A stretch of DNA of 43,250 nucleotides from Myxococcales bacterium (GTDB lineage: Bacteria > Myxococcota_A > Bradymonadia > Bradymonadales > Bradymonadaceae): positions 1 to 43,250 of the forward strand of contig SKON01000053.1 of assembly GCA_007120035.1 (NCBI GenBank). The letters are read 5' to 3'. Both the position numbers and the translations under genes were made by a program. Within the stretch, counting starts at the first letter, position 1. The number at the start of each line of letters is the position of its first letter. The notes under the pieces are model-generated. The model was not told the DNA's origin. It was given only the letters and a program-made list of their open reading frames with translations, and ran no database searches. Of this stretch, positions 17,612 to 27,201 are shown piece after piece.

Positions 17612-18394
17612 ATGGGCCTGGTCGGACGAAAAGTCAGGGTCTCTCTGGGGGGAAAGACGATTGTTCACAACGTGGACTTCAAGGCGACCCGTGGAGAGCT
17701 GGTGGGGATCCTGGGGCCGTCGGGGTGCGGGAAGACGACCCTCTTGATGGCGTTGAGCGGGTTTCGTCCGCCGACGGAGGGAAAGGTCCTCTTCGATGGT
17801 ACAGACCTGTTGAAGAACTTCGAGGAGCTGAAGCGGGAGATCGGGTTTGTGCCCCAGGACGACGTGGTGCCCCTGGCGCTGCGGGTGGAGCGGGCCCTGG
17901 GATACACCGCGGAGCTGCGGTTGCAGGGGTTCGAGCCCGAGGAGCGGCAGGGCCGAGTGGACGGGGTGATCCGGACCCTCGGCCTGGAGGGGGTGCGCAA
18001 GCAGCGGGTGCGAAACCTCTCTGGGGGGCAGCGCAAGCGGGTGAGCGTGGGGATGGAGCTGATCAGCCGGCCGAGCCTGATCTTCGCCGACGAGCCCACC
18101 AGTGGCCTGGACCCGGCGCTCGAGCGGGGGCTCACCGAGACCTTTCGGGAGCTGGCGAGCCAGGATCGGGTGGTGGTGGTGACCACTCATATCATGTCGT
18201 CTTTGGATCTGCTGGACCGGGTCTGTGTGTTGACAGCGGGGCGGCTGGCGTTCTTGGGGGCCCCGGGGAAGATGAAGGAGTTCTTCGAGGTCGACGACTT
18301 CATCGAGATCTACGGGAAGCTTCAGTCCGGGTCGCCGGAGTCCTGGGCGTCGCGGTTTCGCAAGAGCTCGGTCGGACAGGAGGCGCTGTCGTGA
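17612..18394 (+). CDS. ABC transporter ATPase (ABCG-type)
   Basis: A 260-residue ATPase. It has Walker A GPSGCGKTT, Q-loop FVPQDD, signature LSGGQRKRVSVGMEL, Walker B LIFADEPTSGLD and H-loop TTHIM. The RKRVSVGMEL/PTSGLDP features are those of ABCG/WHITE-type half transporters. The ATG at 17612 follows GGAGG with good spacing. It overlaps the permease gene by four bases (GTGA). With the permease and the beta-helix protein it forms one operon. Confidence 0.92.
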   Translation: MGLVGRKVRVSLGGKTIVHNVDFKATRGELVGILGPSGCGKTTLLMALSGFRPPTEGKVLFDGTDLLKNFEELKREIGFVPQDDVVPLALRVERALGYTAELRLQGFEPEERQGRVDGVIRTLGLEGVRKQRVRNLSGGQRKRVSVGMELISRPSLIFADEPTSGLDPALERGLTETFRELASQDRVVVVTTHIMSSLDLLDRVCVLTAGRLAFLGAPGKMKEFFEVDDFIEIYGKLQSGSPESWASRFRKSSVGQEALS

Positions 18395-19122
18395 AGCTCT
18401 TCGATAAATTTCAGGCCGGGGTGCTCACCGATCGGTACCTGGAGACCGTGCTGGCCGACTGGCGGTACACGGGGCTGATGTTGGTGCAGGCGCCGCTTTT
18501 GGCGGCCCTGGCGGTGATGGTCTTTTTGAACATCGATCGAGCCAACGAGGGGCTGTATTTTTTGATGGTGCTCTCCATCTTCTGGATCGGGTGCATGAAC
18601 GCCTGCCGGGAGATCGTCAAGGAGCGGGCGCTCTTCTTACGGGAGCGGATGTTCAACCTCGACGTGGGGGCCTACCTCTTCAGCAAGGTGCGGGTGCTGG
18701 GGCTGATGGGGGCCGTGCAGGTGGGGCTCTACGCGGCGGTGGTGATGCGGTGGATCGACGTGCGGGTCGCCGTGGGGTGGCTGGTGATCGGCCTGCTCTT
18801 TACGATGATCTGCGGGACCTGTCTGGGGTTGTTGATCTCGAGCCTGGTCAAGCGCAGCGACTACGCCGTGGGGATCGTGCCCCTGGTGATCATTCCCCAG
18901 ATCATCTTCAGCGAGTTCATGATCCCCAGCGAGCAGTTCCAGGGGGTGAGCCGGGTGATCTTCACGGCCATGCCGGCCCGGTGGTCTTTTGAGGCGATGG
19001 TGGAGTTCGCCCAGACGGCGCCCGATGTGTTTCGGGCTGTGGGGCATCTCTTGCCGATGCTGGGGTATTCGGTGTTGTTTCTGGCGATCGCCTATCCCGT
19101 GCTGAGGATGCAGAGGCTCTGA
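18391..19122 (+). CDS. ABC-2 type permease (ABCG-like)
   Basis: A 243-residue integral membrane protein beginning with GTG inside the stop of the ATPase. It has about six hydrophobic segments (LLAALAVMVFLNI, FLMVLSIFWIGCMNA, AVGWLVIGLLFTMICG, VGIVPLVIIPQIIFSEFMIP, and others). The family pattern NACREIVKERALFLRERMFNL before the third segment is characteristic of ABCG-type ABC-2 permeases. It would pair with the preceding ATPase to export an unknown substrate. It overlaps the next gene by one base at the stop (TGATG). Confidence 0.88.
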   Translation: MKLFDKFQAGVLTDRYLETVLADWRYTGLMLVQAPLLAALAVMVFLNIDRANEGLYFLMVLSIFWIGCMNACREIVKERALFLRERMFNLDVGAYLFSKVRVLGLMGAVQVGLYAAVVMRWIDVRVAVGWLVIGLLFTMICGTCLGLLISSLVKRSDYAVGIVPLVIIPQIIFSEFMIPSEQFQGVSRVIFTAMPARWSFEAMVEFAQTAPDVFRAVGHLLPMLGYSVLFLAIAYPVLRMQRL

Positions 19123-21296
19123 TGCGAGCTCAGAAGTTGCGGATCAGGGCGTGGAGAAAGCGAAGCTTCGGGTTGGCCGTGTTGTTGGCGCTTCTGGTGG
19201 TGGCGCCTCTCGGGTACTGCGTGTTCGAGGCCGGGGAGGCCGGGGCCGTGGGGATGTGTATGGACGGCCATGTGCTGCGGATCCCCGAGGTGTTGGCTCT
19301 GGGGTCGCTCTTCTGCGTCTTCTTCGGGGTGGTGTTGGGGCTCCGAGAGCGGACGCTGGTGCGAGACGAGGAGGCGTTGCAGCGGCGGGTGGAGCAGGCG
19401 GCTCGGAGGGCGGCGCACCACACGCCGGCGTTGGACGCGGCGGCCATGCGGGGGACCCGGAGGAAGGCGCCGGAGGTGATCGAGGTCGAGGAGGACCTGG
19501 GGATCGGGGTGGAGCCGGCGGGGGTCGTCGAGGAGGAGGAGTCGGTGATGAGCTTCGTGCAGGAGCGCGAGGCTCGACAGGCAGAGTCGCGGCGGGGTGA
19601 GCAGGAGCCGCGACCCGAGCTGGCCGGGGTGTATTGCCCGCCCGGGATGGAGGGGGCTCCCGTGCTCTACGTGGACGGCGCGGTCACCCCATCGGTGGTG
19701 CCCAACCCCGAGGATCGGATCGACTCGCCAGACCTCCCCCATACGGAGCTCGAGGATGCGCTGCGCCAGGCCTTCGATCTGGTGATGAGTCGCGGGGAGC
19801 CGGTGATGATCCGGGTGATGCCCGGGGTGTATCAGGCCCGGCTGGAGATCCCCGATCGGGTGGTGGTGGTGAACCACCGGTTGCCGGCGGAGGCGACCAT
19901 CGATCAGCGGCGGACCTGGCTGGAGGAGCAGGACCACGTGGACCACCCCGATCGTGTGACCTTGTTGGCGCCGAGCCACTCCCGGGTGGGGGTGCAGATG
20001 TTGCCCGGGCAGAAGCAGGGGCTCTTCGGTTGCTACCTGGTGGCCCGAAAAGGGGTGGGGCAGACGGGGCTAAAGGTGACCCGGAGCGTGGCTACGGCGG
20101 TGGTGCATTGCGCGATAGAGGGGTTCTCCCGTGGGGGCGCGCTGGTGGAGTCCAGCGGGGAGCCGCTGGCCGGCCGGGAGGTGCAGTTTGTGGGGTGCAT
20201 CTTCCGGGGGAACGCCAACCGGGAGGCCGGCGGAGGGCTCCTGGTGCGGGAGAGCGCCGTGACCGTGGAGGCTTCGGAGTTCGATAGCAACCGGGCCCCC
20301 GACGGCGGCGCGATCGCCGTGGAGGGGGAGGAGAAGCCCCTGCGGCTGAAGCGGTGCCTCCTGCAGCGGAATCGGGCGCTCGTCGACGAGGAGCCCGAGG
20401 CCGTGCAGGACCTGGACTTTTTGCAGTGGCAGAAGCTCCACGGCCTCGGCGGGGGGCTGGTGGTGCGGGGCGGGATGGCGAAGGCTGTGGACTGCATTTT
20501 CGATGGGAACGACGCCGCCGTGGCGGGAGGGGCTGTGGCCGCCGTGGGGGGGAAGGTGGTCCTTCAGGGGACGAGCACGGATCGGGCGATGATCAGTGAG
20601 AATCGGGCCGACGCCGGCGGCGGGGTCTTCGCCGTGGGGTGGTCCGACGAGCCCGGGATGGTCCGTCTTACGGGTGTGGCGGTGCTGGGCAACGTGGCGA
20701 AGACCCTCGGGGGTGGCGTCGGCGCCGTGGGTCGGGCCACGGTGCGGCTGGAGGAGGCCGTGGTGGAGCAGAACCACGCCGCCGGTGGCGCCCACGGTCT
20801 GGGCGGTGGGGTGGCGGTCTGGCGAGGGGCGACGCTGCAGGGCCGGGAGCTCGTGGTGTCTTCCAACCGGGCCGACAGCTCCGGCGGCGGGGTGGCCGTC
20901 CTCAACGCGTCGGTGAGCCTCGTGGAGGGGACCACCCTGAACCGCAACGTGGCCACCGGCGGGTCCGGCGGCGGCCTCCTGGTGTTGACCATGGAGGACC
21001 ACCACCTGGAGCGGTTGGTCAACCAGGAGGGGTTCGAGATGCCCCTGAAGTGCAAGATCGACGGGGTCCGGATCACCCAGAACCAGGCCAACGGCGCCGG
21101 CGGCGGCCTCCGCGCCGGCAACCGGGGCCGGGCTCCCACCTTCCCCATCGCCCTGGCGATCCGGCGGCCCGATTGGGTCGTGGACAATTCCTCCGAGGAG
21201 AAGGCTGAGGACTTCGCTCAGATCTGCATTCGATGGGCTGGTGAGGTCGTACGGGACGACAACACTCGAGGCCGGATCAAAGAGATCTTGCGGTGA
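19122..21296 (+). CDS. Membrane-anchored parallel beta-helix protein
   Basis: A 724-residue protein. Two hydrophobic segments (about 15-34 and 56-75) anchor it in the inner membrane. Residues about 85-165 form a charged, Glu/Arg-rich linker. From about 175 to 690 the sequence has the rhythm of a right-handed parallel beta-helix: repeated CxFxxNxA and GGGxxV turns (CIFRGNANREAGGGLLV, DCIFDGNDAAVAGGAV, ISENRADAGGGVFAV, SSNRADSSGGGVAVL), as in pectate-lyase-type or polymorphic membrane proteins. No catalytic site is recognisable. The ATG overlaps the permease stop, so it is a dedicated partner of the ABC transporter, perhaps substrate or polysaccharide binding. This combination is unknown to me. 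Confidence 0.82.
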   Translation: MRAQKLRIRAWRKRSFGLAVLLALLVVAPLGYCVFEAGEAGAVGMCMDGHVLRIPEVLALGSLFCVFFGVVLGLRERTLVRDEEALQRRVEQAARRAAHHTPALDAAAMRGTRRKAPEVIEVEEDLGIGVEPAGVVEEEESVMSFVQEREARQAESRRGEQEPRPELAGVYCPPGMEGAPVLYVDGAVTPSVVPNPEDRIDSPDLPHTELEDALRQAFDLVMSRGEPVMIRVMPGVYQARLEIPDRVVVVNHRLPAEATIDQRRTWLEEQDHVDHPDRVTLLAPSHSRVGVQMLPGQKQGLFGCYLVARKGVGQTGLKVTRSVATAVVHCAIEGFSRGGALVESSGEPLAGREVQFVGCIFRGNANREAGGGLLVRESAVTVEASEFDSNRAPDGGAIAVEGEEKPLRLKRCLLQRNRALVDEEPEAVQDLDFLQWQKLHGLGGGLVVRGGMAKAVDCIFDGNDAAVAGGAVAAVGGKVVLQGTSTDRAMISENRADAGGGVFAVGWSDEPGMVRLTGVAVLGNVAKTLGGGVGAVGRATVRLEEAVVEQNHAAGGAHGLGGGVAVWRGATLQGRELVVSSNRADSSGGGVAVLNASVSLVEGTTLNRNVATGGSGGGLLVLTMEDHHLERLVNQEGFEMPLKCKIDGVRITQNQANGAGGGLRAGNRGRAPTFPIALAIRRPDWVVDNSSEEKAEDFAQICIRWAGEVVRDDNTRGRIKEILR

Positions 21297-21303
21297 CTGG
21301 CGG

Positions 21304-22368
21304 TCAGTGGTCGGCCTGGAGGGCCTCGGCCTGGAAGTAGGCGATCACCGGTTCGATGACCTCGTCGGCGTTGCCGGCGAGGATGTCGTCGAGGCGGTGG
21401 GTGGTGAAGCCGATGCGGTGGTCCGTGACGCGGGACTGGGGGAAGTTGTAGGTGCGGATCCGTTCGGAGCGGTCGCCGGAGCCGACCTGGCCGCGGCGTT
21501 CGGCCTCGATCTCTTTGCGCTGGGCCTCTCGTTCCTGTTCGAGGAGGCGAGCCTTGAGGACCTTCATGGCCTTGGCGCGGTTCTTGTGTTGGCTCTTCTC
21601 GTCCTGGCAGGTGACGACGAGGCCCGTGGGGAGGTGGGTGATGCGGATGGCGCTGTCCGTGGTGTTGACGGACTGGCCGCCGGGGCCGCTGGACCGGTAG
21701 GTGTCGATCTTGAGGTCATGGTCTTTCACGTCGAGCTCTACGTCGTCGGCCTCGGGGAGGACGGCGACGGTGACCGCCGAGGTGTGGATGCGGCCCTGGC
21801 TCTCGGTGTCGGGGATCCGCTGGACCCGGTGGGTGCCGGCCTCGAACTTCAGGCGGCTGTAGACCCGGTCGCCTTCGATGAGGGCGATGACCTCGCGGTA
21901 GCCGCCGCGGTCGGTCTCGTTGGCGCTGACGACCTCCACGCGCCACCCCCGGCCCTCGGCGTAGCGGGCGTACATCCGGAAGAGGTCGGCGGCGAAGAGG
22001 GCGGCCTCGTCGCCGCCGGTGCCGGCCCGGATCTCGAGGAAGGTGTTCTTGTCGTCCAGGGGATCTTTGGGGAGGAGGAGCTTCTTCAGCGAAGTCTCCA
22101 CCTCGTCGAGCTCGGTCTGGAGCCGAGGGATCTCCTCGCGGGCCATCTCCTGGATGGCGTCGTCGTCGTCCTCGAGGAGGACGCGGTTTTCGGCGATCTC
22201 CTCCCGGAGCTCCTGGTACCGGGAGAAGGCGGCGACGACCTCGCGCAGGTGGGCGTGCTCGATGGAGAGATCCCGGAGGCGGTCCGGATCGGAGGCCACC
22301 TCGGGATCGGAGAGCTCGCTTGTGACCTGCTCGAAGCGAGCCTGCACTTCTTCGAGCTTCTCGAACAT
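21304..22368 (-). CDS. prfA: Peptide chain release factor 1 (PrfA)
   Basis: A 354-residue class I release factor. The tripeptide anticodon is Pro-Asp-Thr at 186-188, in the RF1 position, for reading UAA and UAG. The catalytic GGQ lies at 230-232 ([17 protein letters not shown]) and triggers peptidyl-tRNA hydrolysis. The RF1 context [14 protein letters not shown] is present; RF2 would have SPF. It starts directly at the rho stop (TAATG) and is in the rho operon. Confidence 0.96.
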   Translation of the reverse strand: MFEKLEEVQARFEQVTSELSDPEVASDPDRLRDLSIEHAHLREVVAAFSRYQELREEIAENRVLLEDDDDAIQEMAREEIPRLQTELDEVETSLKKLLLPKDPLDDKNTFLEIRAGTGGDEAALFAADLFRMYARYAEGRGWRVEVVSANETDRGGYREVIALIEGDRVYSRLKFEAGTHRVQRIPDTESQGRIHTSAVTVAVLPEADDVELDVKDHDLKIDTYRSSGPGGQSVNTTDSAIRITHLPTGLVVTCQDEKSQHKNRAKAMKVLKARLLEQEREAQRKEIEAERRGQVGSGDRSERIRTYNFPQSRVTDHRIGFTTHRLDDILAGNADEVIEPVIAYFQAEALQADH

Positions 22369-23615
22369 TAGCCGCTCATGGAGTTGAGGAAGTCCTCGTT
22401 GCTGTCGGTCTTACCGAGCTTGTCGAGGAGGAACTCCATGGAGTCGACCACGTTCAGGGGGTGGAGGAGCTGGCGGAGGATCCAGACCCGGTTGAGCTGG
22501 CTCTCGTCGATGAGGAGCTCCTCTTTCCGGGTGCCCGAGCGGTTGATGTCCAGGCAGGGGAAGATCCGCTTCTCCATGAGCTTGCGGTCCAGGTGGAGCT
22601 CGCTGTTACCGGTGCCCTTGAACTCCTCGAAGATCACCTCGTCCATGCGGCTGCCCGTGTCGACGAGGGCCGTGGCGATGATGGTGAGGCTGCCGCCTTC
22701 CTCGATGTTCCGGGCGGCCCCGAAGAACCGCTTGGGCTTGTGGAGGGCGTTGGAGTCCACACCACCGCTCAAGATCTTGCCCGACGGGGGGACCACGGTG
22801 TTGTAGGCCCGGGCCAGACGGGTGATGGAGTCCAGGAGGATCACGACGTCTCGCTTGTGCTCCACGAGGCGCTTGGCCTTCTCGATGACCATCTCGGCGA
22901 CCTGGACGTGTCGTTGGGCGGGCTCGTCGAAGGTGGAGGAGACGACCTCCCCGTTGACGGAGCGCTGCATGTCGGTGACCTCCTCGGGGCGCTCGTCGAT
23001 GAGGAGGACGATCAGGGCGACCTCGGGGTGGTTGGTGCCGATGGAGTTGGCCAGGTCCTGCAAGAGGACGGTCTTACCGGTCCGGGGCGGGGCGACGATC
23101 AGCGCCCTCTGGCCCTTTCCGATGGGGGTCAAGAGGTCGACGATCCGCATGGAGAATGCCTCTTTGGCGGTCTCCATGGAGAGCTTCTTCATCGGGTAGA
23201 GGGGCGTGAGGTTGTCGAAGAGGATCTTGTCTCGGGCCGCCTCGGGGTCCTGGAAGTTGACCTGTTCGACCTTCAGGAGGGCGAAGTACCGCTCGCTGTC
23301 TTTCGGGGGGCGGATCTGGCCGCTGACGGTGTCGCCGGTGCGGAGGTTGAACCGCCGGATCTGGCTGGGAGAGACATAGATATCGTCGGGGCCGGGGAGG
23401 TAGTTGTAGTCCGGGGCCCGCAAGAACCCAAAGCCGTCGGGGAGGATCTCCAACACGCCCTCGCCGAAGATCGAGCCGTCCTGGTCGGATTGGGCCTGGA
23501 GGATGGCGAAGATCAGCTCCTGCTTGCGCATGTTGCTGGCGTTATCGATGCCGGCGTCCTTGGCCATCTTGGTCAGGGCGGCGATCTTCTTTTCTTTGAG
23601 TTCTTTGAGGTTCAT
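22368..23615 (-). CDS. rho: Transcription termination factor Rho
   Basis: A 415-residue hexameric RNA helicase that ends transcription. The N-terminal helix bundle starts [15 protein letters not shown]. The RNA-binding cold-shock-like domain has [29 protein letters not shown]. The ATPase has Walker A PPRTGKTV (176-183), [13 protein letters not shown] and the Q-loop region [18 protein letters not shown]. The C-terminal R-finger region [20 protein letters not shown] is complete. Its length is typical of Rho proteins without inserted domains. It precedes prfA in the same operon. Confidence 0.97.
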   Translation of the reverse strand: MNLKELKEKKIAALTKMAKDAGIDNASNMRKQELIFAILQAQSDQDGSIFGEGVLEILPDGFGFLRAPDYNYLPGPDDIYVSPSQIRRFNLRTGDTVSGQIRPPKDSERYFALLKVEQVNFQDPEAARDKILFDNLTPLYPMKKLSMETAKEAFSMRIVDLLTPIGKGQRALIVAPPRTGKTVLLQDLANSIGTNHPEVALIVLLIDERPEEVTDMQRSVNGEVVSSTFDEPAQRHVQVAEMVIEKAKRLVEHKRDVVILLDSITRLARAYNTVVPPSGKILSGGVDSNALHKPKRFFGAARNIEEGGSLTIIATALVDTGSRMDEVIFEEFKGTGNSELHLDRKLMEKRIFPCLDINRSGTRKEELLIDESQLNRVWILRQLLHPLNVVDSMEFLLDKLGKTDSNEDFLNSMSG

Positions 23616-23822
23616 CGGTGAGGCTCCTTCGACGGTCGATCAGGTAGGAAGTCGATCGAGGTGAGTGTCGTGGTGGGGGGTTCGTGGGGGAAATCAGGGG
23701 GATGATGAGGACCTGGCGAGAGGCCAGGCCCGAGGCTCCGCGGGGGAGCGCGACCGGAGAAGACCGTGTCTGGCAGGTTCAACAGGAGTTGTGCCGGGAT
23801 TATTCACGTCAGGTCGGGGATA

Positions 23823-23851
23823 GTGATAAGCACGGGGAGGAGAGTTGTCAA
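23823..23851 (-). promoter_or_regulatory. Candidate rho promoter
   Basis: On the minus strand TTGACA (23846-23851) and TATCAC (23823-23828) are separated by 17 bp. The start would give an untranslated leader of about 200 bases before rho. A long leader is common for autoregulated rho genes. The element 3 left array begins about 35 bp upstream. Confidence 0.5.
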
Positions 23852-23884
23852 TGGTGTGGTGTTTTATGGGAGGAATCGGCGGCG

Positions 23885-24050
23885 CGGGACATCGTGGTGT
23901 CGGGGTTGGCGGCGGTATTGATCGTGGCGTCGGTAAGGATCGTGGTGTCGGGGTTGGCGGCGGTATTGATCGTGGCGTCGGGGTTGGCGTCGGTAAGGAT
24001 CGTGGTGTCGGGGCTGGCGGTGGTATTGATCGTGGCGTCGGGGTTGGCGG
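23885..24050 (-). repeat. Element 3, left outward array
   Basis: About six units read outward on the minus strand. The conserved half is GCCGCCAACCCCGAC and the variable half is mainly CCACGATCAATACC or CCACGATCCTTACC. Two types alternate. The array ends upstream of the rho promoter. Confidence 0.85.
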
Positions 24051-24383
24051 CGGGTCATTTCCGAGCATAGTTCAGGGCCCCCACGGTCCACCCCCGACTA
24101 AAGCCGGGAGCTGGATGTAGTGGGGCTACGCAGGCCCCAAAGGGGCCGCTCCGCCGAGAAATATCGAAGATTCTCGGCGAATCGGGACAGGGCCGTCGTG
24201 GCGATTTCGAAGCCACGGGGTTGTCCATTGAATCGGCGCCCCGCCAACGGTCTGTCGAGGTGTTTCAATGCCCCCCGGCGGAGCGGCCCCTTTGGGGCCT
24301 GCGTAGCCCCACTACGTCCAGCTCCCGGCTTTAGTCGGGGGTGGACCGTGGGAATCCTGAACTATGCTCGGAAATGACCCGCC
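24049..24383. repeat. Element 3, long inverted repeat core
   Basis: Arms of about 107 bp (24049-24155 and 24276-24383) are almost perfect inverted copies. They share the outer terminal box with elements 1 and 2 (GGTGGACCGTGGGAATCCTG, ACTATGCTCGGAAATGACCC). The inner half is a different module (GCTCCCGGCTTTAGTCGGGG, GGCCCCTTTGGGGCCTGCG, CGGCGGAGCGG). The centre of about 120 bp is unrelated to that of elements 1 and 2. No gene is seen. Confidence 0.85.
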
Positions 24384-24631
24384 GCCAACCCCGACGATTC
24401 GATTTACCGCCGCCAACCCCGACGATTCGAATTACTCCGCCGCCAACCCCGACGATTCGATTTACCGCCGCCAACCCCGACGATTCGAATTACTCCGCCG
24501 CCAACCCCGACGATTCGATTTACCGCCGCCAACCCCGACACCACGATCAATACCGCCGCCAACCCCGACGCTACGAACAATGCCGTCGCTAACCCCGACG
24601 TACCGGAACCCTTCGCCGCCAACCCCGACGC
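24378..24631 (+). repeat. Element 3, right outward array
   Basis: Nine units of alternating 28 and 30 bp. The conserved half is GCCGCCAACCCCGAC. Variable halves in order are GATTCGATTTACC and GATTCGAATTACTCC alternating, then ACCACGATCAATACC, GCTACGAACAATGCC and GTACCGGAACCCTTC. The last conserved half ends at 24630 and the stop codon of the convergent DUF4442 gene begins at 24632. Confidence 0.9.
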
Positions 24632-25108
24632 TCACGCCTTGCGCCGAACGTAGATCGTCTTATGCAGCTCGGCGACGACGTCGCCGTGGCGGTCGCGGAC
24701 CTCGGCGGTGAACTCCGGTTCGGTCTTGCCGTCGGCGTCGGCGGCCCGGCGGATCTCCTGGAGGCGGTCTTCGGGGAGGATGAAGATGGCGTGTACCGTG
24801 CCGCGGCCGGGTTTGCGGAACCGAATGGAGGCGGCCTTGTCCCAGACGATGTAGTCGGGGCCGAGGTTCTTGACGAGCATGAGCATGTAGAAGGGGTCGC
24901 ACATGGAGTAGAGGGAGCCGCCGAAGTGGGTGCCCACGTAGTTGCGGTTGTACCACCGCAGGGGCATCTCGACCCGGATGTGGCGGTAGTCGTCGCCGAC
25001 CTCGGTGAGGCGGACGCCGGCGCCGAGGTAGGGCGGGTAGAGGTTGAGGACCTTGTCGAGGTGGTCCTTCAGCGTGGCACCGATGAGGCGCCGGATGGGG
25101 CGGAGCAT
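24632..25108 (-). CDS. DUF4442 hotdog-fold protein (thioesterase-like)
   Basis: A 158-residue single-domain protein of the DUF4442 hotdog family. The central helix segment NYVGTHFGGSLYSMCDPFYM is the family hallmark and lies where thioesterases place their acyl-binding helix. KAASIRFRKPGRGTVHAIF and EVRDRHGDVVAELHKTIYV are the flanking strands. Substrate is unknown, probably acyl-CoA. It is the last gene of a same-strand run with the outer-membrane and LpoB-like genes. Confidence 0.82.
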   Translation of the reverse strand: MLRPIRRLIGATLKDHLDKVLNLYPPYLGAGVRLTEVGDDYRHIRVEMPLRWYNRNYVGTHFGGSLYSMCDPFYMLMLVKNLGPDYIVWDKAASIRFRKPGRGTVHAIFILPEDRLQEIRRAADADGKTEPEFTAEVRDRHGDVVAELHKTIYVRRKA

Positions 25109-25129
25109 GGGGTGTCCGTGGCGAGGAGA

Positions 25130-25717
25130 TCAGTACCAGCGGACCGTGATGGCGCCGAGGAAGGTGTCGAAGTCCACGTTCTGGTAGAGGTGGCGGGTGT
25201 AGGAGAGGCGGAAGCCGGCGGCGATGGTGCCGTTGAGGAAGTACTCCACGCCGGCGTTTCCGCGGACGGCGACGCCCATCTCCTGGTAGCGCTGGATCTC
25301 GACGCCCCGGTCGGCGGCCTGGGAGACGCCGTAGGCCAGGCCGAGGGCGCCGCCGGCGTAGATGCCGTGGACCAGGAAGACGTCGGCGTTGGCCATCAGG
25401 GCGGAGTGGTGGTGGCGCAGGGTGTCCTGGTTGACCCGGGCGGAGTGGAACCAGTGGTTGAGCTCGCCGCTGAGGACGACCCGGTCGTTGACGCCGCCGC
25501 CGATGGCGCCGTGGGCGTGGAGGCCGACGGCCCGGCCGTCGAGCCCGGTGGTCAGGCCCTCGCCGACGTAGGCCGTGGCGGGGCCGCCGCCGACGCCGAC
25601 GCCGACGAAGAGCTGCTGGCGGCTCTTGTAGCCGTTGATGGCGGCCGCCGTGGAGGAGACGAGGAAGACGGCGGCGAAGGCCGTGATGGCGAGGAGGTGG
25701 AGGAGTCGGGGGCGCAT
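25130..25717 (-). CDS. Outer-membrane beta-barrel protein
   Basis: A 195-residue exported protein. Residues 1-26 are a signal peptide (LLAITAFAAVFLVSSTAAA). The remainder alternates hydrophobic and polar residues with Gly turns (LFVGVGVGGGPATAYVG, NAGVEYFLNGTIAAGFRLSYT) and ends in an aromatic residue (TVRWY), the usual C-terminal signal for outer-membrane assembly. An eight-stranded barrel is likely. The function is unknown. The gene lies 21 bp from the DUF4442 gene. Confidence 0.72.
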   Translation of the reverse strand: MRPRLLHLLAITAFAAVFLVSSTAAAINGYKSRQQLFVGVGVGGGPATAYVGEGLTTGLDGRAVGLHAHGAIGGGVNDRVVLSGELNHWFHSARVNQDTLRHHHSALMANADVFLVHGIYAGGALGLAYGVSQAADRGVEIQRYQEMGVAVRGNAGVEYFLNGTIAAGFRLSYTRHLYQNVDFDTFLGAITVRWY

Positions 25718-25744
25718 GGGGACCTCGGTGGTAGGGTTAAAGGG

Positions 25745-27199
25745 TTAGCGGAGACGGGAGAAGTTGAAGAGCTGGAATCGGTTGGAGTGGATCAGCACGT
25801 CCTGGCGGTCCTGGGCGCCGCCGACGGTGACGGAGAGCTCCATGGGGCCCGGGGTGTACCGGGTTCGGATCAGGTGGATGTCTGCGGGGAGGCTCGTCCA
25901 GCCCCGGGTGTCGGGGGTGTCGGCGGCGGCGAGGGTGCCCTCGACGGCCAGGGCGAGGAGCCAGCCGAGGACGCCGGCGACGGCCCGGTCGGCGCCCTGG
26001 CTGCGGGCCGCCGAGGAGGTGACGACCCGGGTCGCTTCGCCGGCGACGGCCCGGACGACGGCCCGGGAGATGGCGGCGGCCAGGGCGGTGCCGGCCACCA
26101 GGACCCAGGCGGCTTCGGCCTGGTCGCTCAGGGAGATCACCGCGCCGGAGTGGCCGTCTTGGCCGGCGGTGAACTGGACTCGCCGGCGCGACGGCAGGCC
26201 CCGGCGGGTGAGCTCGGGCATGTTCACCCAGGTGACGATCCCTCGGCGGTAGAGGTGGAGGGCCTGGCGATGGTTGGCAGGCGTCAGGTAGAGGGCGTGA
26301 TAGGGCGACCGAGAGGAGTAGGTCAGGGCCTGGGTCATGGGGATGCGGCGGGCCTGCCGGTAAGGGATCAGGCCGGTCTGGACGACGAGGAGGGTGTCGC
26401 CTCCGAGCTGATGGCGAGCCTGGTAGGTGTGGCGATCCGGGCGGGGGTGGGCCCGGGCCTGCTCGAAGATCGGGGCGGCCCGATCCTGGAGGTCTCCGAG
26501 GTCGGCGCCGGCGTAGCCCGTCAGGGCCAGAAGATCCAGGAGGCGGTCCGGGCCGGGCTCGGGCCACACGCCGTAGAGGTGGGCCCGGGTGTAGTAGCGG
26601 GCGGCCTCGTCGTACTCCCGAGACGCTTCGAAGGCGGCGCCGGCCAGGTAGTTCCCCAGGCCCAACAGGTCGGGGAGGACCCCTCGGAGCTCCTCGTCGA
26701 TGAAGAACCCCTGGAGGATGTCGAACCGGCGGGCCTCGACGCGGGCGCTCTCCAGGCGGTCTAAGGCCAGGAAGTTGATCATGTTCAGGACGTGGACCAG
26801 GAGTCGCTCGTGGGGTGGAGCCCGGTAGGTGCCGACGTCGTCGCTGTAGAAGAAGCGGAGCACCGATTCGGCGGTGCCGCTGCTAAGGTCGACCCACTCC
26901 AGGCGGTCCTCGGCGGCGATCAGATCCAGGGAGGATTGGTCGTATTCGCCGAGGGCCTGCAGGAGGGCTGCTCGCTCCAATAAGAGGAGGGCGCGGTCGC
27001 CGTTGAGGCGGTCCGGTTGGAGGCGACTGTCGTCGACGCCGAGCTCCTCGTTGATCACCGTGATGGCGGTCTCGTGCTCTCCGGAGAGGACCGAGCGCTG
27101 GGCGTCGCGGACCCGGTCGGTGTAGGAGGCGCACCCCACCAGCGCTGGCAGGAGCACCAGGAGGAGGAGGAGCCGGATCGCCGAGGGTGGACCTGCCAT
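25745..27199 (-). CDS. COG3014-like envelope lipoprotein
   Basis: A 484-residue protein starting MAGPPSAIRLLLLLVLLPALVGC with a lipobox. The N-terminal half has helical repeat character (RAQRSVLSGEHETAITVINEEL-like start, then EYDQSSLDLIAAEDRLEW), consistent with TPR-type helices. This matches COG3014-type lipoproteins, which are regular neighbours of LpoB genes. The C-terminal half has hydrophobic and beta sequence (AAWVLVAGTALAAAISRAVV). It starts two bases after the stop of the LpoB-like gene, so the pair is one translation unit. A role in envelope or peptidoglycan assembly is inferred. Confidence 0.75.
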   Translation of the reverse strand: MAGPPSAIRLLLLLVLLPALVGCASYTDRVRDAQRSVLSGEHETAITVINEELGVDDSRLQPDRLNGDRALLLLERAALLQALGEYDQSSLDLIAAEDRLEWVDLSSGTAESVLRFFYSDDVGTYRAPPHERLLVHVLNMINFLALDRLESARVEARRFDILQGFFIDEELRGVLPDLLGLGNYLAGAAFEASREYDEAARYYTRAHLYGVWPEPGPDRLLDLLALTGYAGADLGDLQDRAAPIFEQARAHPRPDRHTYQARHQLGGDTLLVVQTGLIPYRQARRIPMTQALTYSSRSPYHALYLTPANHRQALHLYRRGIVTWVNMPELTRRGLPSRRRVQFTAGQDGHSGAVISLSDQAEAAWVLVAGTALAAAISRAVVRAVAGEATRVVTSSAARSQGADRAVAGVLGWLLALAVEGTLAAADTPDTRGWTSLPADIHLIRTRYTPGPMELSVTVGGAQDRQDVLIHSNRFQLFNFSRLR

Positions 27200-27201
27200 G
27201 G

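Noticed and set aside
24662-26764. A 700-codon plus-strand frame over the DUF4442, barrel and lipoprotein genes
   Set aside because: It is antisense to three recognisable genes and has low-complexity Gly/Val/Glu/Asp composition. The same applies to similar frames opposite rho, prfA, rlmI and the ATPase genes.
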